64,000 nucleotides of DNA from an uncultured Verrucomicrobia subdivision 3 bacterium (GCA_903895255.1 CAITTG010000009.1:33092-97091), one strand, 5' to 3'. Positions 54,488 through 63,595 are shown, numbered from the stretch's first letter. The notes: generated by a model from the sequence alone, not told the origin. Numbers and translations: made by a program.

Positions 54488-57400
54488 TTACGGATACACC
54501 AATTTATAAAACTCCGCTGGCTGGGTCGGGTCCAGCGGGGCGAAGATCTGATTGGTGACGCTGGAACCGGGCACGGTGCCCCAGTCAGCCGGGTTGGCAC
54601 TCAGGCCGCTGGCTTGGTTGTTCGTCTGCATCAATAGTCGCCAGCCGACATGATCGGATGGCCAGTTCATCATAAGATTGGTGCCGGTGGCATCCAGAGC
54701 ATAGTTTAGGGGCACGGAATTCGTGGCCGCCGGCAGCGCGGCGACTTCGGCGGAGTAAGCGGACTCGTCCGCCAGAATATTCATGGAGGTGACCACGTAA
54801 TAATAGGGCCGGCCATTCACCACCGCGAAATCGGTGTAATTACTCCTCGTGGTCAGGTTGACGATTTTGGTGTAGGGGCCACCGGCGGTGAGGCTGCGAT
54901 ACACGTTGTAATACACGCCGCTGCCGGACCAGGCCAGGGCGGCCTGCTGGCTGGTATAGCTGATGGTCAGCGGGGCTGGGGCCGAGGTGGATATCGTAAT
55001 GGGCTGGTAGGGCTTCACCAATCGCCACTGGGTGGCCGTGCTCGGGGCCGGATCATTCACCGCGCTCACAGTGACGCCGGAATAGTGGGTGGTGGGGGTG
55101 CCGGAGGCCGTCACACTTTGGGATCGGGCCTGGTTATCAATATAGTAATAACCGTTGGCATCAGGTCCGTTGAACCACCAGTCCACGGCGGAGTTGGTGG
55201 TGCCGTAAGGAGCGAGGTCAAGCGTGCCGCCGTTGTTGCGCAACCGGCGTCCGTCATTGAGGGAAACAATGTACCAATGTCCGCTCACCGTCCCCGGCAG
55301 GAGCGCCCATTCCGTGGTGGCATCCCGGATGTATATGCTGGAAGCCTTGAGCGTACTGACCCCGTTGGTATCGGTCAGGCGGAAGCTCGTGCCGAGATTG
55401 TGAATCAGGTACGGCGTGCGGGCATGCAGGGTGAGGTCGGCATCCCACGTGGCGTAGAGTTCGCCGTAAGGGGACAGGGTGTTGCCGGAAGTGAAAAAAG
55501 TGCCGCTGTAACCATTGTTCACCCAGGGATACGCGCTATTCGTGCCCGTGAAGGGAAAAATCGCGTACCGTTTCAACCAGTTCTGCCCCTCGGCCTGCCA
55601 CATGAACTCGGCGAGGAAATTGTAATCACTATTCTCGGACCAGGACTTGGTGTTGCTCCAGTCCACCGGCGAAAATTCGGTGAGCCAGACGGGGCGGCCC
55701 CAGGTGTTATAGACGCTCTGCAACTGGCCCATGAGTGAGGAGGCATTGGGCGGGACGTACTCGTGCACGGCGGTGTAGTCCACCCGGTAATTACTGTTGG
55801 CCAGGAGGGTGAAGAAATTGTATTCCCAGGCGTCAAAGGTGTTTTGGGGGGAGGGGCTCACGATGGGCAGGTTCAAGGCCTGGATTTGGGGCCATATACT
55901 GATGACTCCGTTGGTGCTGGCGTTCGACTGGGTGGCGTTGTCGGGCTCATTGAAGGCGAGCAGGTAGTCCGGCTGGGCGTTGTTAGTCCACCCGGCAGCG
56001 CGCGACTGGGCATCCCCCAGCGACTCCCAGTATTGGGCGGCATAAATCATGGGCACATAATTCACCGAGGATGGCAGGGCGGTGCCGGTGTTATCGTCGT
56101 AATTGTACGCCCAGGCGAGCTGGAGGGCGGAGTACAAGTTCTCATAGCCGGCAATGCCTTTTTTGGGGAAATGCGCCTGATAGGAAAAGCTCCAGAGCTG
56201 GGCGGAATTGGTGGAGGGATAGGCGAGGCTGATGGTCGCCGGGTTGCCATTGTCCGTCTGCAAGGCATAACCACTGGACTTGTTGACGATGCGGTAGTAG
56301 CCGGTGCCCGCCGGCACCAGGTACCATTGTTGCGCCGCCAGGCCGGTGTAATTGACCGGCGCCACCCCGGCGCCCAAGGTGCCGCCGCGGGCACCCACGC
56401 AGAGCCAGGTCGTGTGATTGCGAATCCGGAAGGTGCTGTTCTGATAATTGTACAGCAATTCGAATTGCTGGTCGAAGGCGGTGTTGGTGGCCACCGCCTC
56501 ACTGCCGCCACTGGAACTGACCACCAGGTTGCCGCCGTTGCCTTGATTTACGATGTTCCAGAAACCATCGCCAAAAGTGTCCCAGATGAACAGGTTGGTG
56601 GGAAAGGTGACCGTGACGGTTTTACCGATGGAGAAAAGCCCGCCCCAACTGGCGGTGATCGTGGCGGAGCCCGGGGCCAGACCGGTGAGCACGCCCGCCG
56701 CGTTCACGGAAATAATGTTGGTATTGGAGGAGGAGACCACCGGCTGGCCCTGCCCATAAGCGAACAGGTTCACATTGGTGACATTGGCAAAATTCCCGAT
56801 GATCAATGGTTGCGTGGTGGAGCCCGCCAGAATATTGGTGGTCCCGACCACCACGGAACGCAGCGAGCCCGGGGTGGTGACGAGCGTGTCCGGACCGCCG
56901 CCCGCATCCAGGGCGATTTGCGAGCCGGAAACGGCCCCATTGAAAACCCGAAACTCGCTGATGGAGCCTTTCAAATAGGGGTCCGCCGTGTACAGCGAAT
57001 GCCCAAGGTAACTGTGCACGTCACTTACTGCGGAGAGGGCGGTGGTAACAGCGGAATTGCTGGCCACCAGCACACCATTGAGATAGAGGCCGATGAACCC
57101 GGCCGGTGGATTGAACACCGTGGTGATCATCACATTGGTCTGGTAGTCCAAGGTCGTGGCGGTGAGGGCCTGCTGTTCCCCGTTATAACCGGGATCCACT
57201 CCCGTGATGGCGGCGCGGGTGCCTCCGCCACCATGCGGCGTGGAAAAAATATAGTCCTCGCCATTGCCGCTGGCATCTGTGTTGCCAAATCCGAAGAGAA
57301 AAGAATTATTGGTGATGGCGCCAAAGGTGGCCCAAGTCTCGATGGTCACGGCAGTCATGCCGGAGAACAGGTTGGCAGGCAGGGACACATACTGGTTAAT

Positions 57401-57586
57401 GCCGTTCAAGACCATCGCGCCACCACTAAAGGTGGGCGAGCCCACCAGCGTCCCATTGGCCGTGCCCACGGAATCGGAGGCGTCGGCGGTGAAACTATAG
57501 CGATGGATCAAGGTTTGGGCGGGGGCCACCAACCCGGTTAACAGGGCGGCCGCCACGATGGCAAACGTTTTGCAAAAAGTGTTCAC
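54488..57586 (-). CDS. Multidomain GH128-type glycosidase with LamG, Big2, ricin and FN3 modules
   Basis: A 1032-residue exported protein starting at GTG 57586; signal peptide (AIVAAALLTGLVAPAQ). Modules in order: LamG/concanavalin-like (about 25-228), Big2 (about 240-330), ricin-type beta-trefoil (about 340-470), a catalytic TIM barrel of GH128 (Asl1 type, about 475-730), a second ricin-like region (about 735-865), FN3 (about 870-960) and a tail. Catalytic acids fit Glu547 (acid/base) in FNEPDN and Glu637 (nucleophile) in WLTEFSP. GH128 enzymes cut beta-1,3-glucan; the binding modules suggest a polysaccharide target. It is transcribed alone. Confidence 0.85.
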   Translation of the reverse strand: MNTFCKTFAIVAAALLTGLVAPAQTLIHRYSFTADASDSVGTANGTLVGSPTFSGGAMVLNGINQYVSLPANLFSGMTAVTIETWATFGAITNNSFLFGFGNTDASGNGEDYIFSTPHGGGGTRAAITGVDPGYNGEQQALTATTLDYQTNVMITTVFNPPAGFIGLYLNGVLVASNSAVTTALSAVSDVHSYLGHSLYTADPYLKGSISEFRVFNGAVSGSQIALDAGGGPDTLVTTPGSLRSVVVGTTNILAGSTTQPLIIGNFANVTNVNLFAYGQGQPVVSSSNTNIISVNAAGVLTGLAPGSATITASWGGLFSIGKTVTVTFPTNLFIWDTFGDGFWNIVNQGNGGNLVVSSSGGSEAVATNTAFDQQFELLYNYQNSTFRIRNHTTWLCVGARGGTLGAGVAPVNYTGLAAQQWYLVPAGTGYYRIVNKSSGYALQTDNGNPATISLAYPSTNSAQLWSFSYQAHFPKKGIAGYENLYSALQLAWAYNYDDNTGTALPSSVNYVPMIYAAQYWESLGDAQSRAAGWTNNAQPDYLLAFNEPDNATQSNASTNGVISIWPQIQALNLPIVSPSPQNTFDAWEYNFFTLLANSNYRVDYTAVHEYVPPNASSLMGQLQSVYNTWGRPVWLTEFSPVDWSNTKSWSENSDYNFLAEFMWQAEGQNWLKRYAIFPFTGTNSAYPWVNNGYSGTFFTSGNTLSPYGELYATWDADLTLHARTPYLIHNLGTSFRLTDTNGVSTLKASSIYIRDATTEWALLPGTVSGHWYIVSLNDGRRLRNNGGTLDLAPYGTTNSAVDWWFNGPDANGYYYIDNQARSQSVTASGTPTTHYSGVTVSAVNDPAPSTATQWRLVKPYQPITISTSAPAPLTISYTSQQAALAWSGSGVYYNVYRSLTAGGPYTKIVNLTTRSNYTDFAVVNGRPYYYVVTSMNILADESAYSAEVAALPAATNSVPLNYALDATGTNLMMNWPSDHVGWRLLMQTNNQASGLSANPADWGTVPGSSVTNQIFAPLDPTQPAEFYKLVYP

Positions 57587-57771
57587 GTAGGTAATTAGGG
57601 GTAATATCGTCTATGATGGCAGGGGTTTCAAACTCCTAAATCGGGGATGGTGCCGGCTTAAACCACCCCGCCGGCGCGCGAATGGCCGTGTCGGTTCATG
57701 CATGTGGCTACGATAATGGCTGCAAGGAGTTTAATACCAGCAAACTAAGCCAGGACCCGGGCGTTAAATAT

Positions 57772-57785
57772 CCCTCAATTGAGGG
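57772..57785. terminator. Perfect 14-bp palindrome after the toxin gene
   Basis: CCCTCAATTGAGGG is fully symmetrical and lies 34 bp after the toxin stop, between the toxin gene and the GH128 gene. It could be a weak terminator (no T tract on the minus strand, only ATATTTA), or an operator site for a dimeric regulator. Confidence 0.35.
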
Positions 57786-57818
57786 GGGCGGGAAAGCACT
57801 GGGAAGCGTGAAACGACC

Positions 57819-58172
57819 TCAGGCATGAATGGTGATGGTCGAAACGCCCAATTCGACAAAGTCATTTTCAGCAAAGGCATTTACCACCGCGGTTATATTC
57901 GCAGCCATGAGTCGCGAGAGTGAGTCATTGGAAATGTTGCCGGTCGAAATTAAAAGCAACTTTGGGGGTGCGCCGCGGAGGAGAAACAAGGTCACGAAGT
58001 CGTTGTCCTTGGTCACCACCACACGGCCTTCCTGAACAGCCAAAGCTCGAATCTCGCCATCCGGGGTGCGGTTTCCCCGCTCCAAATCTAAAGTGTGTGC
58101 AACATCATGACCCATTGCCGCCAGCTCAAAGGCCAGACGCCGGGGCAATTGCGCATCCACCAAAAACTTCAT
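57819..58172 (-). CDS. DUF5615 PIN-like toxin of a toxin-antitoxin pair
   Basis: A 117-residue small protein from ATG 58172 (MKFLVDAQLPRRLAFEL). DUF5615 proteins have a PIN-like ribonuclease fold; the expected acidic residues are the Asp in LVDAQLP, the Glu/Asp in the PDGEIRALA region and the Asp pair in VVTKDNDF. They pair with DUF433 antitoxins. Start overlaps the antitoxin stop by 4 bp. The toxin would cut RNA (inferred). An upstream ATG at 58226 would add residues with no fit. Confidence 0.85.
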   Translation of the reverse strand: MKFLVDAQLPRRLAFELAAMGHDVAHTLDLERGNRTPDGEIRALAVQEGRVVVTKDNDFVTLFLLRGAPPKLLLISTGNISNDSLSRLMAANITAVVNAFAENDFVELGVSTITIHA

Positions 58173-58408
58173 GCCGCCACAGGAGTGATACTTTTGACGC
58201 GGCTTAGGTGCGCCCCATAGGCACATGCAGCGCGCAAATCATCCGTTTCCAAATCCGAATAATCGGCCAGAATTTGGGCTGCCGTCATGTCGCCACTCAA
58301 TAATTCCAATAAAAATTCCACCGGATAACGCAGGCCCCGAATGCACGGCTTGCCGTGGCAGATGTCTGGGTCCACCGTGATGCGCTGGAGCAAACGCTCG
58401 TTTGTCAT
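58169..58408 (-). CDS. DUF433 antitoxin
   Basis: A 79-residue DUF433 protein from ATG 58408 (MTNERLLQRITVDPDICHGKP). The family pattern is complete: DPDICHGKPCIRGLRYPVEFLLELL and the acidic tail SDLETDDLRAA. Such proteins have a winged-helix/HTH fold and commonly precede a DUF5615 toxin; known pairs act as a type II system in which the antitoxin binds the toxin and its own promoter. Here it is coupled to the toxin by a 4-bp overlap. A longer upstream reading (start 58555) is unlikely. Confidence 0.87.
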   Translation of the reverse strand: MTNERLLQRITVDPDICHGKPCIRGLRYPVEFLLELLSGDMTAAQILADYSDLETDDLRAACAYGAHLSRVKSITPVAA

Positions 58409-58490
58409 GCCGCAACCATAAACCACCCGCCAAGGTCGCGCAATCTCCAAGCCGAAGGCCCCCGGGCAGGTCCCACCCAAGGGCTGGATG

Positions 58491-59171
58491 TCACTCCTCC
58501 CCCGTTTCCTGGGTCTCTTGGAAACGGGCCACCGCCTCGCCCCGGGAATGGACATGCAGCTTTTCGTAAATATGCTTCAAGTGGTCGCGGACGGTTTCAT
58601 AACTCACGCCGAGTTGCGCGGCGATTTCCTTGCTCACGAAGCCACGGGACAGGAGGTTCAGGATTTCTTCCTCGCGCGGGGTCAGTTTGGTGACGGTCTC
58701 GGTTTTCGCGGGCTGGCGGCGGAAGGAGGCGATCACCCGGCGGGCGATTTCACTGGTCATGGGCACCCCGCCCTTCAGGACATCCAGCACCGCCGCCTGC
58801 AATTCCTCCGGGCTGCAGCGCTTGAGCAGATAACCATCCGCGCCCGCCTCCAACGCGCGAAACACCGTGTCGCTGTCCGCCGACACCGTCAGGATCAATA
58901 TCTGCGTGTCCGGGATCAATGGTTTCAGCCGCGTGGTACAGGCGATCCCGCTCATGCGCGGCAGGCGGATGTCCATCAGCACCACGTCCACGCGCTCCTC
59001 GGGCAGGCGGCGCAAGGCGTCCTCGCCGGAGGCACAACTGCAAACGCATTTGAAATTCGGAATGCCGTCAATCAGCCGGGTCCAGCTATCGCGGACATCG
59101 GCGAGGTCCTCCACGAGGGCAATCCGAATGGTTTTCGCCGGGGCGGCGGGGGGATGGGGCGTTTTGTTCAT
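58491..59171 (-). CDS. NarL/LuxR-family response regulator
   Basis: A 226-residue response regulator. The receiver domain (about 14-130) has the acidic pair in LVEDLAD, the phospho-acceptor Asp67 in VVLMDIRLP, Thr of LTVSAD and Lys of YLLKRCSP. The C-terminal LuxR helix-turn-helix (about 160-220) has LTPREEEILNLLSRGFVSKEIAAQ and VRDHLKHIYEKLHVHSR. Its start overlaps the sensor kinase stop by ATGA, so it is the cognate partner. Its targets are not known; no glycan-use genes are immediately next to it, but the GH128-type gene lies about 900 bp downstream beyond the TA pair. Confidence 0.94.
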   Translation of the reverse strand: MNKTPHPPAAPAKTIRIALVEDLADVRDSWTRLIDGIPNFKCVCSCASGEDALRRLPEERVDVVLMDIRLPRMSGIACTTRLKPLIPDTQILILTVSADSDTVFRALEAGADGYLLKRCSPEELQAAVLDVLKGGVPMTSEIARRVIASFRRQPAKTETVTKLTPREEEILNLLSRGFVSKEIAAQLGVSYETVRDHLKHIYEKLHVHSRGEAVARFQETQETGEE

Positions 59172-61957
59172 GGACGATGAATGGGTTCGCTGTCAGTGAG
59201 CGGTAGTAAAAAGGTAATCCGGCAGCCCTTGCCGGGTTCGGAATGCAAGGTGCAGGTGCCGCCGATGTCCGCCAGCCGTTGTTGCATATTGGCGAGCCCA
59301 TTGCGGCCAGCCCCGCTGGCGGCGGGGGCAAACCCCCGGCCATTATCCTCCACCACCACGCGCAAGGTGTTTTCGACGACCTGCACCTGGAGATTCACCT
59401 CGCTCGCGCCCGAATGCCGGGCGGCGTTGCGGACCGCCTCTTTCACCGCGAGCAGCAGATTCCGGCGCATGGGCAAATCCAGCGGGATGGCCGGCAACTC
59501 GGACATCACCTCCTGACGGCAGCGCACCGCCGCCAAGTTCAGGTATTCCTGGGCGTGCTCGGAGATAAAAGCTGCGAAGTCCGGCACGGTGTCCCGCTTG
59601 GGGTTCACGACCCACACGATTTCATCCATTGAGCGGAGTAGCGAACGGCCGCGGGTGCAGAGTTCCTGGATGCGCTGGCGGGAGGCGCTTTCGGCGGGGG
59701 CTTCCCGCAGGACGAGCTCGCCGAGCAGGGTGAGTTGGGTGAGGCCGGACCCAAGTTCATCATGCATGTCCCGGGCGATCCGCGCCCGCTCGCGTTCCAG
59801 CAGGCGGTGGGTCCGTTTTTGCAACGCCAGCCGTAAGCCCTGGCGCACCCACAGCACCGCCACCGTCAGGCAGGCCAGCAGCAACGCGGCCAGCACCCAG
59901 GGTTGCTGCCAGAAATGGATGACCGGGGGTTGCAGCGGCGGCACCGTGATGATTTTGTAAGGGTATTGCCACCACGCCCGGCCGGCGTAGCCGACCACCT
60001 GCGCCGCCGGCCACTCGTCCGCGGCCGTCTTGCGGGTGCGCCAGTTGCGTTCGTTGGTGGTGGCCACCCGCCAGTCCGGGCCGGAGAAGACCTCGAGCTT
60101 TTTGCCCCCGGCCAGTTGCACTCGCAAGCCCAGCACCACCCCGGCATCCAGGGTGTCGTTAAAGGCCTCCACGGCCAGCACGTGGTGTCCGGGCGACAAC
60201 AGCCAGGTGAGATCATATTCGGTCAGGCTGTTGGCCTCGCCGCCGCGGCCAATTTCCCGGCCATCCAGATACACGGTGTAGCTGTTATCGGCCGTCATGC
60301 GCAGGATGGCGCGGGACACCGCGGGTGCGGCCGGAATATCAAAGGCCCGCCACAAGTGACAGCTCTGGCGGTCCGTCACATTGGTGGTCCAGATCCAGTC
60401 GCCCACCCCCAGTTCGGAGGCTTCCGGCGTGGTGCCGGTTTCCAGTAATCCCGCGTCGCGCAGGGGCTGCAATTGCTTTCCCGTCACTTCCACCACGGAA
60501 CCCTGCTCGCACCCGGGGGGCAGCACCATGCCGGCCGAAATATCCTCCCAATGCTCCCAGTCGCTGGTCTTCACCGCGCCGCTGCGGTTTTCCCCAAGCA
60601 CGTGGTAGGCGGCCACCACCGCCTCGCCCAGGTGAAAGGCCATCGGTCCCTCGGCATAATCGTTGCCAATGATGGCACTGGGGGAACCAAACGGGCCATC
60701 GGGCTGGTCCGCCACCGCCAGGCGGATATGATTCACGGAGTCATCTTTGAAAAATAGATAATACCGGCCCTGATTCGCCAGCAGGGTGGCGTCCACCACA
60801 CTGAAGCCGGGTTCATAAAACAAACGGGGGCTGGCAAAGGTCTGGAAATCCCGCGTGGTGGTGGCGTAAATCCGGTTGTGGTCCGTCCGGCTGGCGGCGC
60901 CAAATTTATTTTTGACGGTGCTGGCCCAGAATATCAGGTACTGGGACTCGTGGGCCTCCCAAAAAATTTCCGGCGCCCAGCAATTCAAAGTGTCCGGCTG
61001 GCCGGCCATGACCGGCAGCAAGGCTTGGTCCGACCAATGAACCAAGTCCCGGGACGAGGCGTGCCCGATGTAATTCCCATTCCAGGCCGCTGTCCAGACC
61101 AGGTGAAACACGCCATCCGGTCCGCGGATCAGGCAGGGATCCCGAAACAACCGGTCCCCCACCAGCGGTGCCAGCAGCGAGTGCCCGCCATTCAACGTCA
61201 CCCAGCGGTAACCATTCAGGCTGTAAGCCAGATGCAGCCCCGCCTCCCCCGTGTGGGGGAAATAGGCGAAGAGGTAACAGTGCGGCGGCAGCGCCTTGTC
61301 CGCGCCATTCTCTGCCAGCAAACCATCCCCCACATACAACCGGTAATCTTTGATGCGCCCGCCCACCATGCCCTTGCCCGGGCGCGGCAGATAACGCATC
61401 CCGCAAATGGTTTGGGACCGGCCCAAATCCAGCACGAGATGGTGCGGGTGATTCGGCGAGGCGTCGCTCCACTGGGTATGCCAGTACGTGTTCGGATTGC
61501 CGTCCACCGCATGTTCCGCTGACCCATCCTCCCGTTCTTGTTCCTCGCTGTCCACGTAGGCGATTTTCCAACCCGCACGGGGCAAGGGCTGGCCGGTGCG
61601 GTCCAGCAAATCCAGCTCCGCCACCGCCGCATACGCCCGACCGTCCTGGGCGGAGAGGGTTTCCAGACCAAAATACCGTCCGGAAACAGGCTGCGCGAAA
61701 TGGACCTCCTGCGCCTCCGTGCCATCCGAAAACTGCCCGGTGAGGATGACATTGGCCGGATCCAATTCCAACCGGACCGAGGGGCGGATTTTTACGGCCA
61801 TCGGGTTGGCTGCGCCCACCGGCGCGGTACCGGAAGCTTCCTGCGCCCGTAAATCCCCTAACCCAGCGGCGGTGAGAGTCCACCCGACCGCCATTACCCC
61901 GAGCACCAAACCTGCCCGGCTGGTCCGGCAACGGGGCTGGTAATTGGCAGGGCGCAC
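59168..61957 (-). CDS. Sensor histidine kinase with extracellular discoidin and GH43-like domains
   Basis: A 929-residue hybrid protein. Start GTG 61957 gives a good signal peptide (hydrophobic 17-35). Extracellular part: F5/8 type C discoidin domain (about 92-215, AVDGNPNTYWHTQW); a GH43-type five-bladed propeller (about 225-490) with Asp273 (FRDPCLI), Asp389 (VVDATLL) and Glu436 (AEGPMAF) at the general base, pKa and general acid positions; and a jelly-roll domain (about 517-640). One transmembrane helix follows (about 684-703). The cytoplasmic part is a HisKA_3 kinase with His732 in RDMHDELGSGLTQ, N-box Asn844 (VRNAARHSG) and G-box DNGRGF 871-876. This is a LiaS/NarX-type kinase, coupled to the LuxR regulator by ATGA. 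It probably senses a plant or algal polysaccharide (inference); hydrolase activity is possible. Confidence 0.93.
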   Translation of the reverse strand: MRPANYQPRCRTSRAGLVLGVMAVGWTLTAAGLGDLRAQEASGTAPVGAANPMAVKIRPSVRLELDPANVILTGQFSDGTEAQEVHFAQPVSGRYFGLETLSAQDGRAYAAVAELDLLDRTGQPLPRAGWKIAYVDSEEQEREDGSAEHAVDGNPNTYWHTQWSDASPNHPHHLVLDLGRSQTICGMRYLPRPGKGMVGGRIKDYRLYVGDGLLAENGADKALPPHCYLFAYFPHTGEAGLHLAYSLNGYRWVTLNGGHSLLAPLVGDRLFRDPCLIRGPDGVFHLVWTAAWNGNYIGHASSRDLVHWSDQALLPVMAGQPDTLNCWAPEIFWEAHESQYLIFWASTVKNKFGAASRTDHNRIYATTTRDFQTFASPRLFYEPGFSVVDATLLANQGRYYLFFKDDSVNHIRLAVADQPDGPFGSPSAIIGNDYAEGPMAFHLGEAVVAAYHVLGENRSGAVKTSDWEHWEDISAGMVLPPGCEQGSVVEVTGKQLQPLRDAGLLETGTTPEASELGVGDWIWTTNVTDRQSCHLWRAFDIPAAPAVSRAILRMTADNSYTVYLDGREIGRGGEANSLTEYDLTWLLSPGHHVLAVEAFNDTLDAGVVLGLRVQLAGGKKLEVFSGPDWRVATTNERNWRTRKTAADEWPAAQVVGYAGRAWWQYPYKIITVPPLQPPVIHFWQQPWVLAALLLACLTVAVLWVRQGLRLALQKRTHRLLERERARIARDMHDELGSGLTQLTLLGELVLREAPAESASRQRIQELCTRGRSLLRSMDEIVWVVNPKRDTVPDFAAFISEHAQEYLNLAAVRCRQEVMSELPAIPLDLPMRRNLLLAVKEAVRNAARHSGASEVNLQVQVVENTLRVVVEDNGRGFAPAASGAGRNGLANMQQRLADIGGTCTLHSEPGKGCRITFLLPLTDSEPIHRP

Positions 61958-62053
61958 TCGGGATTAATAAATAATGCGGCAGTCACTGGCAAGGGGGAAG
62001 GCGGAATGAACCCCCGCCTCGGTCGAAATACCCGGCCCGGCCAGGAACAGAAC

Positions 62054-63595
62054 TCACTCGTCCGAGTGCCCCTGAAAAGCCGCCAGCAGGCCGGCAATCT
62101 CGTCCAGCTCATCCGTCCGCCGCCGGTCCGGCGCGGAGGCATAACGGTTGAGCATCAGGCTAAATACCAATTTCTCCCCGGCCGCCGAAGTGACGTAACC
62201 GGAGAGCGAATTGACCCACCGCAAGGTGCCCGTTTTGGCATGCACCTTCCCAGAGGCCGGCGAGTTCTTCATGCGGTTCCGCAGGGTCCCATCCACACCC
62301 GCAATCGGCAGCGCCGCATAGTAATCCGCCGCCCACCGGTTCGTCGCCATGACGGTCAGCAGCGCAACCGTGGCCCGGGCCGAGGTCAGGTTGTTGCGGG
62401 ACATGCCCGAGCCCTCGTCAAAATGCACGTCGTGGGGAATCCCATGCTGCCGCAGAAAATGATCCAGCGCCCGCACCGCCAAATCCTCCGAGGTAACCCA
62501 GCCCGGGGTGGTCGGTTCCCGCGTGAGTTCCCCCACATGGTCAAATACCAGATCCGTTTCCAGATTCTGCGACGGCTTCATGAACGAATGCACGATTTCC
62601 CGCAGCGGTGGCGACTGGACTTCGCCCAGTGTGGTCAAATTCGCCTCCGTCCACGGCGGATTTTCCGGCCAGGACACCACGCGCACGCCGCCTTGGATGA
62701 CAATACCATGGCTCGCCAGGGCCGCCTTTAACGCCGTGCCAAACCAACGGGCCGGCTGGGACACCCCGGTGTCCAGCGTCTCCACCCCGCCCGCCACCGG
62801 CAACTGGCCGAGCAGATAAAAATCATTCGTGCCCGTGGCCGGACTCAATTCGAGGTGCGCCGCACCGCCGGCGGGCACCGTCTGGGTCAGGTTCACCAGA
62901 TTCAGCACCGTGCCCTCCGGCTCCAGCGTGATCCGGCATGGCTCGCCCGCATTCGTGCCGGGGGCCACCTGGATATCCGCGGCATTATCGGCCAGCGTCA
63001 GTGCGGAAACCGGCGCGCCCTCGCTGTCCGTCACATCTTCCACAGCCCAGCTTCCGCCGGTGGGGAGGCCATGCAGAAAGGTGTTGTCGGCCACCAGGTC
63101 GCCGGTGACCCGCTTCACTCCCGCCTGGGTCAGCGCCGCCACAAACGGTTCAAAAATCGCCGCGAACCGGGGGCTTTTCCAACTCGGATCATCGCGCCCG
63201 GAAACTATCAAGTCCCCCGCCACCGTGCCTTGCGCATCCACCGGTGCTGTGGCCCGCAGGGGCGTTTTAAAACGGTAATCGCCGCCCAGTGTGTCCAGCG
63301 CCAGCGCCCCGGTGTACAACTTGCTGTTGGAAGCCGGACTCATCAACCGGTCCGCGTGGTTTTCGTAAAGCGTGCGCCCCGTGTCCAGCGACGCAATCTT
63401 GACACTCCAGACCGCACCGCTAAAGCGCGGCGCATTCACCCAGGCGTCCAGTTGCGCGCGCAGTTCCGGCAACGAGGTGTTGGTCATCGCCTCGCGAATG
63501 GGCGCTGCCCCCGCGATCCAAGTCATTAATGAAAGAGCCGCCAAGAGCCCCGCTATGAGCCCACGACGGCACGTTCCCGAAAGTTGTCTGTTCAT
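62054..63595 (-). CDS. dacB: D-alanyl-D-alanine carboxypeptidase/endopeptidase (PBP4 family)
   Basis: A 513-residue periplasmic class C penicillin-binding protein that trims or cuts peptidoglycan cross-links. Signal peptide (GLIAGLLAALSLMTWIAGAAP). Active-site motifs: Ser89-x-x-Lys92 (SPASNSK), SxN in EGSGMSRNN, and KTG in HAKTGTLRWV. The large insertion between SxxK and SxN is typical of PBP4. ATG 63595 is preferred with AAGGGTG just upstream; GTG 63601 is an alternative. It precedes the sensor kinase gene on the same strand by 96 bp; co-expression is possible but not shown. Confidence 0.94.
   Translation of the reverse strand: MNRQLSGTCRRGLIAGLLAALSLMTWIAGAAPIREAMTNTSLPELRAQLDAWVNAPRFSGAVWSVKIASLDTGRTLYENHADRLMSPASNSKLYTGALALDTLGGDYRFKTPLRATAPVDAQGTVAGDLIVSGRDDPSWKSPRFAAIFEPFVAALTQAGVKRVTGDLVADNTFLHGLPTGGSWAVEDVTDSEGAPVSALTLADNAADIQVAPGTNAGEPCRITLEPEGTVLNLVNLTQTVPAGGAAHLELSPATGTNDFYLLGQLPVAGGVETLDTGVSQPARWFGTALKAALASHGIVIQGGVRVVSWPENPPWTEANLTTLGEVQSPPLREIVHSFMKPSQNLETDLVFDHVGELTREPTTPGWVTSEDLAVRALDHFLRQHGIPHDVHFDEGSGMSRNNLTSARATVALLTVMATNRWAADYYAALPIAGVDGTLRNRMKNSPASGKVHAKTGTLRWVNSLSGYVTSAAGEKLVFSLMLNRYASAPDRRRTDELDEIAGLLAAFQGHSDE

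Noticed and set aside
55763..57541. A 592-residue open frame antisense to the GH128-type gene
   Set aside because: Rich in Gly, Val, Arg and His with no motif; the opposite strand encodes clear catalytic and binding modules.
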